A DNA stretch of 64,000 nucleotides from Molanna angustata (Eukaryota; Arthropoda; Insecta; Trichoptera; Molannidae): positions 33,794,431 to 33,858,430 of the forward strand of contig OY754980.1 of assembly GCA_963576475.1 (NCBI GenBank), written 5' to 3'. Every line of letters starts with the position of its first letter. Within the stretch, counting starts at the first letter, position 1. Position numbers and translations under genes: made by a program. This document shows positions 53,010 through 63,659 of this stretch, piece after piece. The notes beneath the pieces were generated by a model that saw nothing but the letters and a program-made list of their open reading frames with translations, had not been told where the DNA came from and made no database searches.

Positions 53010-53965
53010 CATACATACACACAAACATACCATCACGCCGTGCCTCTCATGGGCCAGGTAGAGAGAAACGAACGCCACTTATTTCTATCTTGACACACAT
53101 TCTTCGCATCTTCGACATTCATACATCGTCTTAAACATGATTGTCTGTTGCTCACGCTTCTGACATTTCCGTCTTTTAAAATACCGTTCATATTATGGAT
53201 GTGCTATCCCTTCCTTGGGCGGCCCCGACCTCTCATTCCATTCTTGTCCGCAATGTATATTTTCTTCGTCAGGCGTTACTTATTCATTCTCCCCATGTGG
53301 CCAAACCATCTCAATGTGTTCACTTTCATTATATTAATGACATATTTCTTTATCTTACATTATTTCCTTATGTCCTCATTTCTGACCCTGTCATACATCG
53401 TTCTATTACACATTTTTCTTAGCGATCTCATTTCAACTGCATTTATTCTGCTTTCTTGCGACTTCTGCCATGTCCAGGTTTGACTTGCATGTCAAGGTTG
53501 GCACTACCATTGCGTTATGAATGACAACCTTGACATCATTAATTTGATATGTTGCAATCATTAATGTCTAAGTCCTCACCTTACTTTATCTCCGGCCATA
53601 ACTCGTCTTTCGATATCCTTATCGCCGTACCTTCCATTGAAACATGCTTCCCATATAATATTCTCGTCAACTTGCTCGAGCCATTCGTTCTCTACTTTTA
53701 TTTGACACGCTGTTCATACGTTGTCATTGTGTCGTTGACACGAACACATACTTCGCTGTTCTCATACAATGACACGATTGCGCGTATCAGCTTGCTCTTC
53801 ACTCCATACACCGCTATTATATCCCATATTTTTTCTCTAACAAGTTTATCATAAGCCTTTTCTAGGTCTATAAATGCACAAAAAAAATTCTGGTTTTTTT
53901 CCAGAACCTTTTCTGTTACCGTACGCAGAGAAAAAAAGGGTATATACATCCTCTGCCGAAAAAAA
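53010..53965 (-). pseudogene. RTE copy with internal deletion of the YADD region
   Basis: Read on the minus strand: LRTVTEKVLEKNQNFFCAFI, DLEKAYDKLVREKIWDI, IRAIVSLYENSEVCVRVNDT, then a jump to VENEWLEQVDEN and DKDIERRVMAG, and on through LRWFGHMGRMNE (with frame changes) to the reversed (TATG)n tail at 53015-53032. Relative to the full-length copy about 90 residues containing GVKQGCVLSP and YADD are gone, as is everything upstream of FSLR. The plus-strand frames at 53148-53854 are antisense. Confidence 0.8.
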
Positions 53966-54239
53966 TTATAAAAAAAATTAAACATTTGGTATTACATTAT
54001 ACATAAACAGTTTAATAAAGTTATATGGAATATAGACACCTCACTAGACCTAGGTCTGTTCTGAGGTGATACTATTTTTAGTAAATTTTTGTCATGATGT
54101 ATGTCATAATGTACCTATGTATGATATATGTAGTGAATGTAATAAGTAATAGTATGCAAAGGAATGTGAATATCAAGTGTGCAAGTGTATGTAAGTTGTC
54201 TCATGTATATCGTCTAAAGCATTATCATTTTGTTATTTT

Positions 54240-54620
54240 ATGATGAAGCTCTTTTTCTGATTTAATTCTTCCTCTATCAATGAGCCATTTGGTCACCAAT
54301 TTCGCCAAGTTTTTCCCACTTGGAGATATTGAGTTGACAAAGTTTGGGATTATTTTATTATATATTCTTTTGCTTATTTGAAGGCGGTAAAGTTTTTCTC
54401 CGAGACCACTTAATACCCAATGGGACCATGAAGAGGCCCACGGATAGCAGCGAGTAGCTCCGTTCTGTTGTAGGACACATTTGGGTGAGAGGATTCCCAG
54501 AGGATGTGCTCCGAAGTTTCGTCGGGGTGATGGCATAACTGACATGAGGACGAGTTTACAAGGCGGAATCTATGAAGGTGACTATTAAAGCTGCCGTGTC
54601 CTGTGATGAAATGTGATTTC
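54240..54620 (-). pseudogene. R1/I-like LINE C-terminal zinc-knuckle region
   Basis: Minus strand: HFITGHGSFNSHLHRFRLVN, SSSCQLCHHPDETSEHILWE, NVSYNRTELLAAIRGPLHGP, with frame changes and a stop. The TGHGxFxxxLxRFxLxxxxxCxxCxxxxETxEHIL pattern is found after RNase H or RT in R1/I-type LINEs. The continuous minus frame 54225-54545 is out of phase with this reading. Confidence 0.65.
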
Positions 54621-54829
54621 CAGAAAGTCTGGTCCTCACATCAGGGAAAAACAAAAATGTTGTTCGTCCCACGGGGCACGAGCTCCATCGAGCCTGCCAA
54701 GAGTCCAGCAAGGCTTCCATGGTGATGTTTTTGGAGGAAATAGGGCCTCCGGGGGGATGAAACCGAATCTCACCAATTTCAGAAGACTCCTAAAATGGTA
54801 AGAAGCTCCACGCTTAAGATTGGTTTGCA

Positions 54830-55040
54830 CCAAGCACTTCATCTCTTCACCTATCTTTGTTGTCCGCCAGCCTCTTCATCTCTGCCACAGCATACATCAC
54901 TGATCACATGGCCTATATAACTTTAATGTACTCTATGACCACTTTGGTTTTCCCGTCATTCCTTCGGCGATAGTAACAAGCAGTTCCGGATGCCTGATGT
55001 TATGGCCTATCCATTTGAATAAAGTTGCCTTGCGCCTCGT
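54830..55040 (-). pseudogene. LINE C-terminal fragment (GHxIRHPELL type)
   Basis: Minus strand: FKWIGHNIRHPELLVTIAEG then MTGKPKWS and RGWRTTKIGEEMKCLVQT, with stops. Same family as 10280-10545. Confidence 0.65.
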
Positions 55041-55044
55041 TTGT

Positions 55045-56289
55045 AATGTGTGCAATGGATCATAGCCATGCGCCCGTAGAATTACTGAAGGTAAACAGAC
55101 GTCCAGACTCTCCGGTTGATAATTCTCTGCAATAGAGTTGTATTATTTTCAGTAAAATTGTTCCAAAAAAAAAACAATTATTTTTATCAATTTCGCTAAT
55201 GTTTTTTTATGAAATACAAGAGGAAAAAGAATCAGGTTAGCTTTTTTCAATGTGTTTGTTTCATTTTTTATATGAATGTGGCATCTGCATCATTATTCAT
55301 ATTTTTTCATAAAATTTATCTCTATTTTTTACGCATTTTCAAAAATCCCTTATTTTAAAATTCGTGTGATATTTGGTCACTTCTCTCCTAGGCTTTATTG
55401 AACATTTCATCAAAGCTTTGTATGGATCACGAGTGAAAAAAAAAACTAGACGAGGTGGAATTTATTCGGTTCGCGGACCTCAACTTGCCCAGGGCAGCTG
55501 GAACTAGGTAGGTACTTGTGGAGATATAGGATGTGGTGTGTGCCAGTGGAAACCAGTGAGATCAAAATGAACATCTGTTGAAAGTAATGTTGCACTGCAC
55601 CTACATTTGGCTCTCGTTGTATCGTACCAACCTTTTACAGAGGTGTGATATTATTATTATTTACTGCATGACTAAAGGCAGCCATGAGTAAAGGCGCCAA
55701 GTTACATATCTTTCATAATAATATTATATTACGTTATAGTTTATTTGAAAATCAAGTTACGCTAAGCTATCTCAAAATGCAATTTTGTTGTTTCTACGAA
55801 AATATTTTTTAATGAAAAATATATGATAGAATACAGCACTAACCCCCGGTCACACCAAGGTTCTTAAGTGCAAAAATCAATTTGTTCGTTTCACCAAACA
55901 ATCCGGAAAGTAACGCCGGCGCATCGATTCTTAAGTGATGGTCTGTTGTGGATCAACGTATGTATTTTCAAACTAAAATTAAGATATTTTAGCACAATAT
56001 CGAATTGTAGTTAGGTTTTTCGTGTCATAAAAGCTGTTGGTGTTTTATGATTAATAATGCATTTTATTTTTCTATTATCCAGATATATTATTAACATGAA
56101 ATACTGGATTTGAATGAAATAAACAGAAGTTGGTTAGGCAGGGCCAAATAAACGTATTTTTGCGCCCGTAGCAATATATTTGAATCCGCCCCCCCCCAAT
56201 TTTTTTTGGAATTTTAAATGTAGAACAATTTTAAAGTATGTAAAATTACTTCGGGTCTGAAATGACGAATCATAATAAGCGGGATTTTT
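55045..56289. other. No recognised gene
   Basis: Mostly AT-rich. A short GC-richer piece at 55850-55960 contains TTCTTAAGTG twice (about 55861 and 55929), 68 nt apart. No protein or RNA identified. Confidence 0.45.
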
Positions 56290-56350
56290 TTTACATACAC
56301 ACCATCATGCTGAGCTTCTATACGCAAAGAGAACCGAGCGCCATACATGC
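56290..56350 (-). pseudogene. RTE 3' end scrap
   Basis: CATACACACCATCATGCTGA then AGAACCGAGCGCCATA is the reversed family end (GGCGTTCGGTTCTC...GTGATGGTATG). Confidence 0.55.
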
Positions 56351-56460
56351 GGACTTTTGATTTATATGATTAACATTTTAGAATTTTAAGCGCCCCTTTT
56401 AAGACAACCGCCCTGAATTCTTGTTCCTGATTGTTCTATGATTTATCCGGCCCTGTGGTT

Positions 56461-56590
56461 AGGTATAAATGAAAACACTAATTTGTTTAAGTTTCACTAT
56501 TTAATTTAAAACTGGCACTGACCTGTATCGATCTGCCAGATTTAAATTAAATAGTGAAACTTAAACAAATTAGTGTTTTCATTTATACCT
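56461..56590. repeat. Near-perfect palindrome with 57-bp arms
   Basis: Arms 56461-56517 and 56534-56590 match at about 56 of 57 positions, separated by 16 nt (CTGACCTGTATCGATC). The outer ends are AGGTATAAATGAAAACAC and its inverse. Could be a small foldback element or a recent inverted duplication. No coding capacity. Confidence 0.9.
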
Positions 56591-57084
56591 AGTATAATGG
56601 AGTTTCACCACGAATTATCTGTCGACAAAATTAACAAGAAGTTGGTTATATAGGGAATATACTTCATGACGTATGCCTCAGGGCAAAATAAAGAAAATAA
56701 TTTATTAGTGAGGTGAAAAAAATGATTTTTGTATTTATCAAATAAATTAAAAGTTGAATTAAACAGAATAATAACTGACGTCAACAATAAAAAAATAATG
56801 GCGGAATGCACAATGAGCAGGTATATGCGGTGTGTGTAAACATTGTATCTGGTAATCAGCATCTATAATTTATAAAGATATGTATGACAGAACTGCATAT
56901 AAAATTATTATATTCATGATATGGGTAGTCAAAAGGGTTTTGATTTTACTGTTTGACGGGACTTGCCGCCATGGCAGAATGAGTATAAGCTACATTGAGA
57001 AATTAAATGATTTACTCATATAACCAGAATTTCGTTGAAAAAATTTAATGTGAATTTTTATCATTAAAAGGATTTATGTTTTTT
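56591..57084. other. No recognised gene
   Basis: AT-rich. The minus frame at 56605-56862 is hydrophobic by base composition but matches no family. Confidence 0.45.
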
Positions 57085-57205
57085 TTTTCGTTTTTAAATT
57101 TATTTATTCAACAAAACAATATCTATAACAATTATTTGAATTTGTACACAGGTTTTTTTTTTCTCTTTCGCAAAAAGCATAAAATGCTTGTGCTGAGAAA
57201 GTGAG
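57085..57205 (-). mobile_element. LINE 3' UTR-like repeat
   Basis: TTTATTTATTCAACAAAACA then AACAATTATTTGAATTTGTA matches 40665-40720. The TTTATTTATT start is a reversed A-rich tail. Confidence 0.5.
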
Positions 57206-57295
57206 TAGGTACATATAGAACGATTCAGTTATATAAAAACATAAAGGCATACAAAATTCTTATATAAAATCAACAATTTTACAACTATATATTTT

Positions 57296-57480
57296 TTTTT
57301 TTTTTAATAAAAAAAATGAATATGTCCTTGTTAAACAAGTACATATACATCTTCCTACGTTCCCTAAACTAAGCATAAATGCTTGTCCTATAGGTGAACG
57401 AGATCGGTCGAGGCAGGATTCGAACTCGTGACCACTGGATTACTAACCCAGCGCGCTAACCGCTCTGCCATCCACCCATC
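57296..57480 (-). mobile_element. tRNA-derived SINE, family 2, copy 3
   Basis: Reverse strand: GGGTGGATGGCAGAGCGGTT, GAGTTCGAATCCTGCCTC (intact B box), AAGCATTTATGCTTAGTTTA and an A-rich tail. Both promoter boxes look intact. Confidence 0.85.
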
Positions 57481-57484
57481 CAAA

Positions 57485-57690
57485 TATAGGTAAACACAAA
57501 AAAAAAATTAACACAAAAAGCATCAAAACAAAAAAAGCATCAATACAAAAGGAATCAAAACAAAAAATAAGCATCTATACAAAAAGCATCAAAACAAAAA
57601 AAAACATCAATACAAATATCATCCAAAAAAAGCATCAATACAAAAAAACATTAAAACAAATAAAAAGCATCAATACAAATAGCAGATAAT
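57485..57690. repeat. A-rich minisatellite (AAAAAGCATCAATACAAA)
   Basis: About ten variants of an 18-24-bp A-rich unit with GCATCAA at its core. Directly upstream of the SINE in its own orientation. Non-coding. Confidence 0.85.
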
Positions 57691-58377
57691 TATTTATATT
57701 TCTCCAGTGCAAGATTTTTATTTTTAATATCAAGCACTCTCAGCGATAAGTTTTGAAAGAAAAACGACGCTTTATGAATAACATCAAAATGCATCTTTCA
57801 AGAAAAAGGTCTGAAACATTCCTAAATCATAGTTTTGACACAATTGCGATATTTTTATTCTCTGGAGTACAGTTTCATAGGAAACTTCATTTCACCAGGT
57901 CCTGCCAAGTTGGGGCGTAAAAAAGCGATAAAAAAGTATGAATTATGAACCAGTTCATGATTTTTTGTACCTTTTTATGTACCTACCCACATACATCACA
58001 ATACATCAGTTATTTAGATTTTATGATGTTTATAACGAAAACGTATATGCATACAGAATAAATTAGCAATTTGGTCGAGCATGGGTGGGTTGGGTGGAGG
58101 CCTGTGTTCATTATTTTTGGCCTTTTTGCTTTCAAATTTCCTGTACGAGCGTTTATTCACTTTGGGCTTTTCCGTTGTACAGAAGCGGGCTCAGTGTGGA
58201 GTCTGGTCTCTAGATGTATGTCCATTTATATTTAATATAGGTAGGTTGGTTGGCAGTTAAAACAGGGCGGGTTGCGGCTTTATTGAGGGCAGTCAGTGTA
58301 CCAGAGAAATCGGCGTTTAGTACTGGGACATACATAACTTGACCATGTTTCAAAATCAGACAAAAATATAAGCTATT
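57691..58377. other. No recognised gene
   Basis: AT-rich with one GC-richer patch at 58080-58330. No motif recognised. Confidence 0.45.
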
Positions 58378-58942
58378 GTTTTTACTCCTCACTAACCCAA
58401 GGGAATATAGTAGGGAGTTATGATTTCGCAATTTTTAAGGCTATTTTTTTATTGCAGATTATCAACTAGTATCATGCCGAGATTGTATTCTGAAAGTTTC
58501 ATCACAATGTGTGTGCTATGTGCTGTGTGCTATGTACGGCATATTTATTTTACTTTATCGATTACAGACTAAAGTAGTCATTCGATTCTTTTCAAATTTA
58601 GCAAATTTGTATATCTAATACTCGCTTAGACTCCATTAGATTTTGAAGGATATCTGAATAGTGCTTCTCCTTTTTTTCAACTGTCAAATATTTCAAAGTG
58701 ATCCCTAGCTCAGGTAACTTAAAATTGGAAATTTTTATTTTCAAATTGATAACAAGGCACATCACTTTCAAAAAATGACATTGAAGTGTTAACAATTTTT
58801 AATAATAAAATATTTAAATAAAAAAAAAATAGTATAATATATTTCATGAAAATGCTGCATATTTTCCATACAAAATTTGAATATTTTATAGAATGACTTG
58901 TTAGTGAAGAGTATAGCGTTGGCCACAACCCACTCGTTTTTT
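58378..58942 (-). repeat. Family A copy 7, near full length
   Basis: In reverse it starts TTTTTACTCCTCACTAACCC and ends GGCCACAACCCACTCGTTTT, about 565 bp, matching 17783-18341 throughout. Confidence 0.85.
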
Positions 58943-59029
58943 ATACATATGTTGAGCTGTACAGAGAATAAATAAAATTAAGTTAAGGAATTTACCATAA
59001 AAGAATGATGGTCAAGATAGTAGAATCAT

Positions 59030-59485
59030 AATTCTACCTCGGTCACACCATGAAAATGAGAAGAGATAATTTACAAGCAGAACTAGAAAGAACAACAGAC
59101 CAAGGATGGGCTAGTTATCAAATGTTCTGAAATCTAAAAATATCTCAATCTACTTTAATAGAAAAGTTTTTGACATTTGTGTACTCCCTGTGCTCACTTA
59201 CGGCTTTGAAACATCCGCATTGACAAAGAAAATAATATTAGGGTGACACAAAGAGCGATGGAAAGAAGAATGTCAAATATCTCGCTAAGAGACCACAAAA
59301 CTAATGAATGAATTAGTAAGAACACAGGAGTAGCGGATGTGGCCAAAAGAATAGCGGAGTTAAAGTGGAGTTGGGCGGGTCATATATCCCGGGTGTCGGA
59401 CGACCAATGGACAAAAGTTGTGATGGACTGGAGGCCAAGAACAGAAAGCAGAAGCGTGGGAAGGCCCCAGACCAGATGGTCCTTT
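59030..59485 (+). pseudogene. LINE reverse-transcriptase C-terminus (WAGHISR type)
   Basis: YLGHTMKMRRDNLQAELER, then VLPVLTYGFETSALTKK, a frame change, and ADVAKRIAELKWSWAGHISR, DQWTKVVMDWRPRTESRSVG and RPQTRW. This is YLGHxIR...CVLPVLTYGxETxxLT...VADVxxRIxxLKWxWAGHxxRxxDxRWT of a widespread insect LINE. Joined at about 59500 to an RTE fragment. Confidence 0.75.
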
Positions 59486-59519
59486 GACATAATCCTTCTT
59501 TGCAATATAATTTCAACTG

Positions 59520-59805
59520 CTTTAATGAAAGTTAACACATTGAGATGGTTTGGCCATTTGGAAATAATTATAGAGGACCGCCTGAAGAAGAAAATATACA
59601 TGGCGGACAGGAATGGAATAAGAGGTCAGGGTCGCCCAAGGATGGCAAAACCATGAAAGGTGGAAATGTACGAAGTGTAAATAAGACGACGTATAAATGT
59701 TGAGATGACGATAAATGAGTGCGAAGATAGAAAAGTGTTGCTTTCGTTTCTCTCTGCCTACCCCGCGAGGGACACGGTGTGATGGTATGTATGTATGTAT
59801 GTTAT
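59520..59805 (+). pseudogene. RTE 3' end
   Basis: MKVNTLRWFGHLEIIIEDRL, KKKIYMADRNGIRGQGRPR, a small deletion, then EDRKVLLSFLSAYPARDTV in another frame and (TATG)n at 59783-59803. Decayed copy of the family at 43038. Confidence 0.75.
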
Positions 59806-59919
59806 TCTGATTTCATGTTCATGTAGTAGGTACAAGGTTTATTCACACGTGAAGTTTGGGAATAAAATTTGATTTAAAACTGAACACGTTGAGATGGTTT
59901 GGTCACCTTCCTCTTCTTG

Positions 59920-60070
59920 TTCTCGTGTCATGTTAGATCCTGGACAGTGCGAAACAGCTCCTCCACAGTTCTTATTCCAGTCCATATCCGGATGTTTCAA
60001 AGCCAGGGAAGTTGCCTTCATCCGACCCCTCGATGACCCTCGATCTTTCCCTTCATAAATGAACGTTGAA
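59920..60070 (-). pseudogene. LINE C-terminal fragment, (AAG)n-tail family
   Basis: Minus strand: SLALKHPDMDWNKNCGGAVS then HCPGSNMTREQEEEG, the out-of-phase equivalent of SWLRNIRxWTGIRTVEELFR-TxQDxxxxxE. Ends in reversed AAG repeats near 59925. Confidence 0.55.
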
Positions 60071-60114
60071 GGATGGTATCTTTTTTGGTGGTATATTTGA
60101 AGGATGGTATAATT

Positions 60115-60845
60115 AGCATTACATAGACAACACCTCTGTCTCTGTTGCAGACACCGACATTATTCCTAAGTCCGCCGTTAAACTTCTGGGAGTACATATT
60201 GACTCCAGTCTAAGTCTCAAAAAACAGATAAACAGCACAACATCCTCTGCTTTCTACCACCTACGACGAATAAAATCTATCAGACGAAATATACCTACGG
60301 AAGCAACGAAATCTCTAGTAAACGCATTCGTTATTTCCCGCCTGGACTACTGCAATGGTATCTACGCAAACCTTCCAAAGCTGGAGCTAAACAAACTTTA
60401 ATCCGTCTTCAACGCTGCTGCTAGGCTAATCACCGGTGCCGCGAAATTCTCACACATATCCCACCATCTACGAAATCTTCACTGGCTAAAAGTGCTAGAG
60501 AGAATCGAGTACAAATTATGTTTGTTGACTTTCAAAGCGATCCATGGCATGGCTCCCACGTATCTTTCAGACTTCTGCATCCCTCTCACCGTAAACGAGC
60601 GACAACAAACACTTCGGTCAGCCACCACATCCGTGATTGGCAAGTTGACTGAAATAAATAGAGTCAACACTTCATCCTTCGGTGATCGTGCTTTTGCTGT
60701 GGCTGGACCAGCCTCGTGGAATAAACTACCACCTGGACTGAGGCAAATCGACAACTTAGCACTATTCAGGAAACACCTGAAAACTCACTTCTTCCGTGAG
60801 TCTTACAAAAACCTGTAAAATTTATTATTATTATTATTATTTATT
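60115..60845 (+). pseudogene. L2/CR1-like LINE reverse-transcriptase C-terminal third
   Basis: Plus frame from 60117: SVSVADTDIIPKSAVKLLGV, HIDSSLSLKKQINSTTSSAF, NAFVISRLDYCNGIYANLPK, a TAA at 60399-60401 where CAA is expected, then LHWLKVLERIEYKLCLLTFK, GMAPTYLSDFCIPLTV and FGDRAFAVAGPASWNKLPPG to the stop after FFRESYKNL. All are canonical motifs of L2-type proteins (LGVxIDSxLSF, SRLDYCNxLL, LHWLPVxxRIxYKLxLLxFK). It ends in (ATT)n. Apart from one stop, the frame is open for about 230 codons. Confidence 0.88.
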
Positions 60846-61722
60846 TTTACATACATACATACATACCATCACGCCATGTCCCTCACGGGGTAGGCAGAGA
60901 GAACCGAACGCCACATTTTTCTATCTTGACACACATTCATCGCCTCATCAATATTCATACACCGTCTTATACATGTTTGTCTGTTGTTCACGCTTCTTAC
61001 ATTTCCATCTTTCAAAATATCGTTTACATGGTCGTGCCATCCTTTTCTTGTGCGCCCGCGACCTCTTATTCCGTTCCTGTCAGCTTTGTATATTTTCTTC
61101 GTCAGGCGTTCTTCGTTCATTCTCCCCAAGTGGCCAAACCATCTCAATGTGTTTACTTTCATTCTGTTAATTACATCTTTCTTTATCTTACATTCTTTCC
61201 TTGTATCTTCATTCCGAACTCTATCATACATCGTTCTGTTACAAATTCTTCTAAGCGATCTCATTTCAACTGCATTTATTCTGCTTTCGTGCGACTTCTG
61301 CCATGTCCAGGTCTCACTTGCATACGTCAGGGTTGGCACTACGATTGCGTTATGAATGGCAACTTTAGCGTCTCTTGATATGTTGCGATCATTCATAACT
61401 GGTCTAAGTGCTCCATTCACTCTGTTTCCTGCCATAACTCTTCTTTCAATATCCTTATCAGGCCGTCCATTCCGTTGGAACATACTACCCAGATAGACAT
61501 ACTCGTTGACTTGTTCAAGCCATTCATTCTCTACTTTTATTTGATACACTGTTCTGCTTTCACTCTTTTCAAAGACCATTACCTTTGATTTGCTGGCATT
61601 CATTTTAAGTCCGTTTTCTATGCATCCTTCATATACCATACTTACAAGATACTGTAACTCTTCCATACTTTCTGCTAACAATACTTTGTCGTCTGCATAC
61701 ATCAGATCACGTACTGTACTGG
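60843..61722 (-). pseudogene. RTE copy, 5'-truncated, C-terminal 285 residues open
   Basis: The minus frame reads STVRDLMYADDKVLLAESME, then continuous to RRCMNIDEAMNVCQDRKMWR and SAYPVRDMA, about 75 percent like the full-length copy by eye. It starts just before YADD and lacks endonuclease and fingers. The upstream 60 codons in the same frame (MIELGFVLIL...) come from unrelated flanking DNA. The reversed (TATG)n tail at 60847-60862 abuts the L2-like (ATT)n tail, so the RTE probably inserted there. Confidence 0.85.
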
Positions 61723-61776
61723 TATATTTTTCACCTATCAGAAAATGGCCGAAGTGCGTCATTTTTTCCGGTTTAT

Positions 61777-62215
61777 ATTGTTTAATTCGACGATATAGCA
61801 GCGCTTCAACTATGTTTGCGGAGGGGCGATGTAAAGTATTTCTTGATGTCCTCAGACATCGAATCGCCGCATACCGAGAGAGGATAAGGACAAACCCTAA
61901 CTCGATCATAAAGGCTGTACAGGGGCACCAATGTCCGAGACAATCACAAAGATGGACAGAAGTGTTAGACGATAAAAGTGAAAGACGATAATGATATCAT
62001 TTCCACAGTGTTTTTCTTTTTTATATTTCATATAAACTCATTTGTTATTTTTTCTTCTCATTTTTTTTTCTTTTTTTGTGTATAATCTATATTCTGTTAA
62101 ATATTTCCTTCCTCTGTAACATTTAATGTATATTTTGTGTGTAAAAATATGGTTTGTGTAGCATTGCACCCCCTTGCTCACTGACTGGAATAAAAAATGT
62201 ATTATTATTATTAAA
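61777..62215 (+). mobile_element. Possible LINE scrap with (ATT)n tail
   Basis: A plus frame reads CKVFLDVLRHRIAAYRERIR, loosely like the LxxRIxxYxxRxRR segment in front of some LINE RT domains, then a stop at 61990. CACTGACTGGAATAAAAAAT and (ATT)4 follow. Plausible only. Confidence 0.35.
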
Positions 62216-62749
62216 CTTAACATTAATGAATTTAGTACAAGGTTCATTCACACGTGAAGTTTGGGATAAAAATTTGATTAAAAAAAAAGGTTGCTATGAA
62301 TCGTATACAACAAAAAGTCCCATCATAATATATCCTAATGGACAATAGTCGTGTTCAGTTTTGGTGTATTCCCGTTTCAATTTAATAATTGGCACACAGT
62401 CCCATACACAATTTTGGCCAAATCTCATCATTTTTAATCACCGCTAATACAACGCAATATACATTTATGTTATGTACGTTGGCTTCCTGATTCGTCTCTA
62501 CTAACAACTGCATACATACATATATGTACATGTAAAACACGATTGTGTTATTTACATATTTAACAATTTTATAACATAAATGATATTTAGCGTATAACAA
62601 TTTTATAGCACATACGATATTTACTGTTTAACAATATTTCAACATATAATGATAATTGTTTTACAAGATATATAAACAAATATGATATTTTTACTGTTTA
62701 AAAATATTATTAAATTTATGATATTAACGAATATTATGATTAAACGAAT

Positions 62750-63036
62750 TAAACGAATTTGACTTATTCAACTCCTCAATAACTAATATCAAATCAAAAC
62801 TTCTCTTACAATAATTATTCATATGAACTAATCCCTCTCCTTCTGTACTCCCTCTCTACTCCATCTTAACTCCCTCCTACCTCAATAATATTTACTTCCT
62901 ACTTCTTACATAATATAATTTTATCTGTATACTTGTGGAAACATGTTATTGGCATAGTTGTTATTATTTTATTGTTAATCCCTTATATTGTAAATTAAGC
63001 TGTTTGTTTCCCAAATATAAATAAATAAATAAATAA
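62750..63036 (+). mobile_element. LINE 3' UTR with (AAAT)n tail
   Basis: A C/T-rich segment (CCCTCTCCTTCTGTACTCCC in parts), CATGTTATTGGCATAG and an ATAAATAAATAAATAA tail resemble the 3' end at 36200-36518. AAGCTGTTT occurs just before and just after the tail. Confidence 0.5.
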
Positions 63037-63244
63037 GCTGTTTAACAATATTACAACACAAATTTAAAGGATATATTTGATATACTATTTAACAATATTA
63101 CAACATAAATTTATAACATATATTTTATTTACTCTTTGACAATATAACAACATATATGATATTGATTTTTTAACAATTTAATAACAAAAATGGACAAAAT
63201 ATATGGTATTTACTATTTAAATATATTGCAACATTAATTTATTT

Positions 63245-63427
63245 TTTTCTTTTACAAAAAATGAATATTTTCTTGTTAAAAAAGTACACATACATCTTCC
63301 TACGATCCCAAAAATAAGCATAAATGCTTGTGCCATAGTTGAACGAAATTGGTTGAGGCAGGATTCGAACTCGCGACCACTGGATCACTAGCCCAGCGCG
63401 CTAACCGCTCTGCCATCGACCCATCTA
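63245..63427 (-). mobile_element. tRNA-derived SINE, family 2, copy 4
   Basis: Reverse strand: GGGTCGATGGCAGAGCGGTT, CGCGAGTTCGAATCCTGCC, AAGCATTTATGCTTATTTTT, then the A-rich tail. Both promoter boxes look intact. Inserted in the AT-rich array. Confidence 0.85.
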
Positions 63428-63659
63428 TTTGATATTTTTACTGTTTAATGATACCTACTATAAAATTTATGATATTACTGTTAAACAATATTACGACACA
63501 TATGTGATATTTACTGTTTAACAATAAAAATACTGTCTTACAATATTACCTACGACATAAATTATTTACAACATTATTTTTTATTATATTTACAACATTA
63601 TTTATTATTTTTTATTTACTGTTTGGCAATATAACAACATATATTATATTGACTCTTTA

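Noticed and set aside
53148..53854. Plus-strand frames with hydrophobic character
   Set aside because: Antisense of the RTE pseudogene, which has recognisable motifs on the minus strand.
60926..61378. 150-codon and 123-codon plus-strand frames
   Set aside because: Antisense of the RTE fragment 60843-61722.
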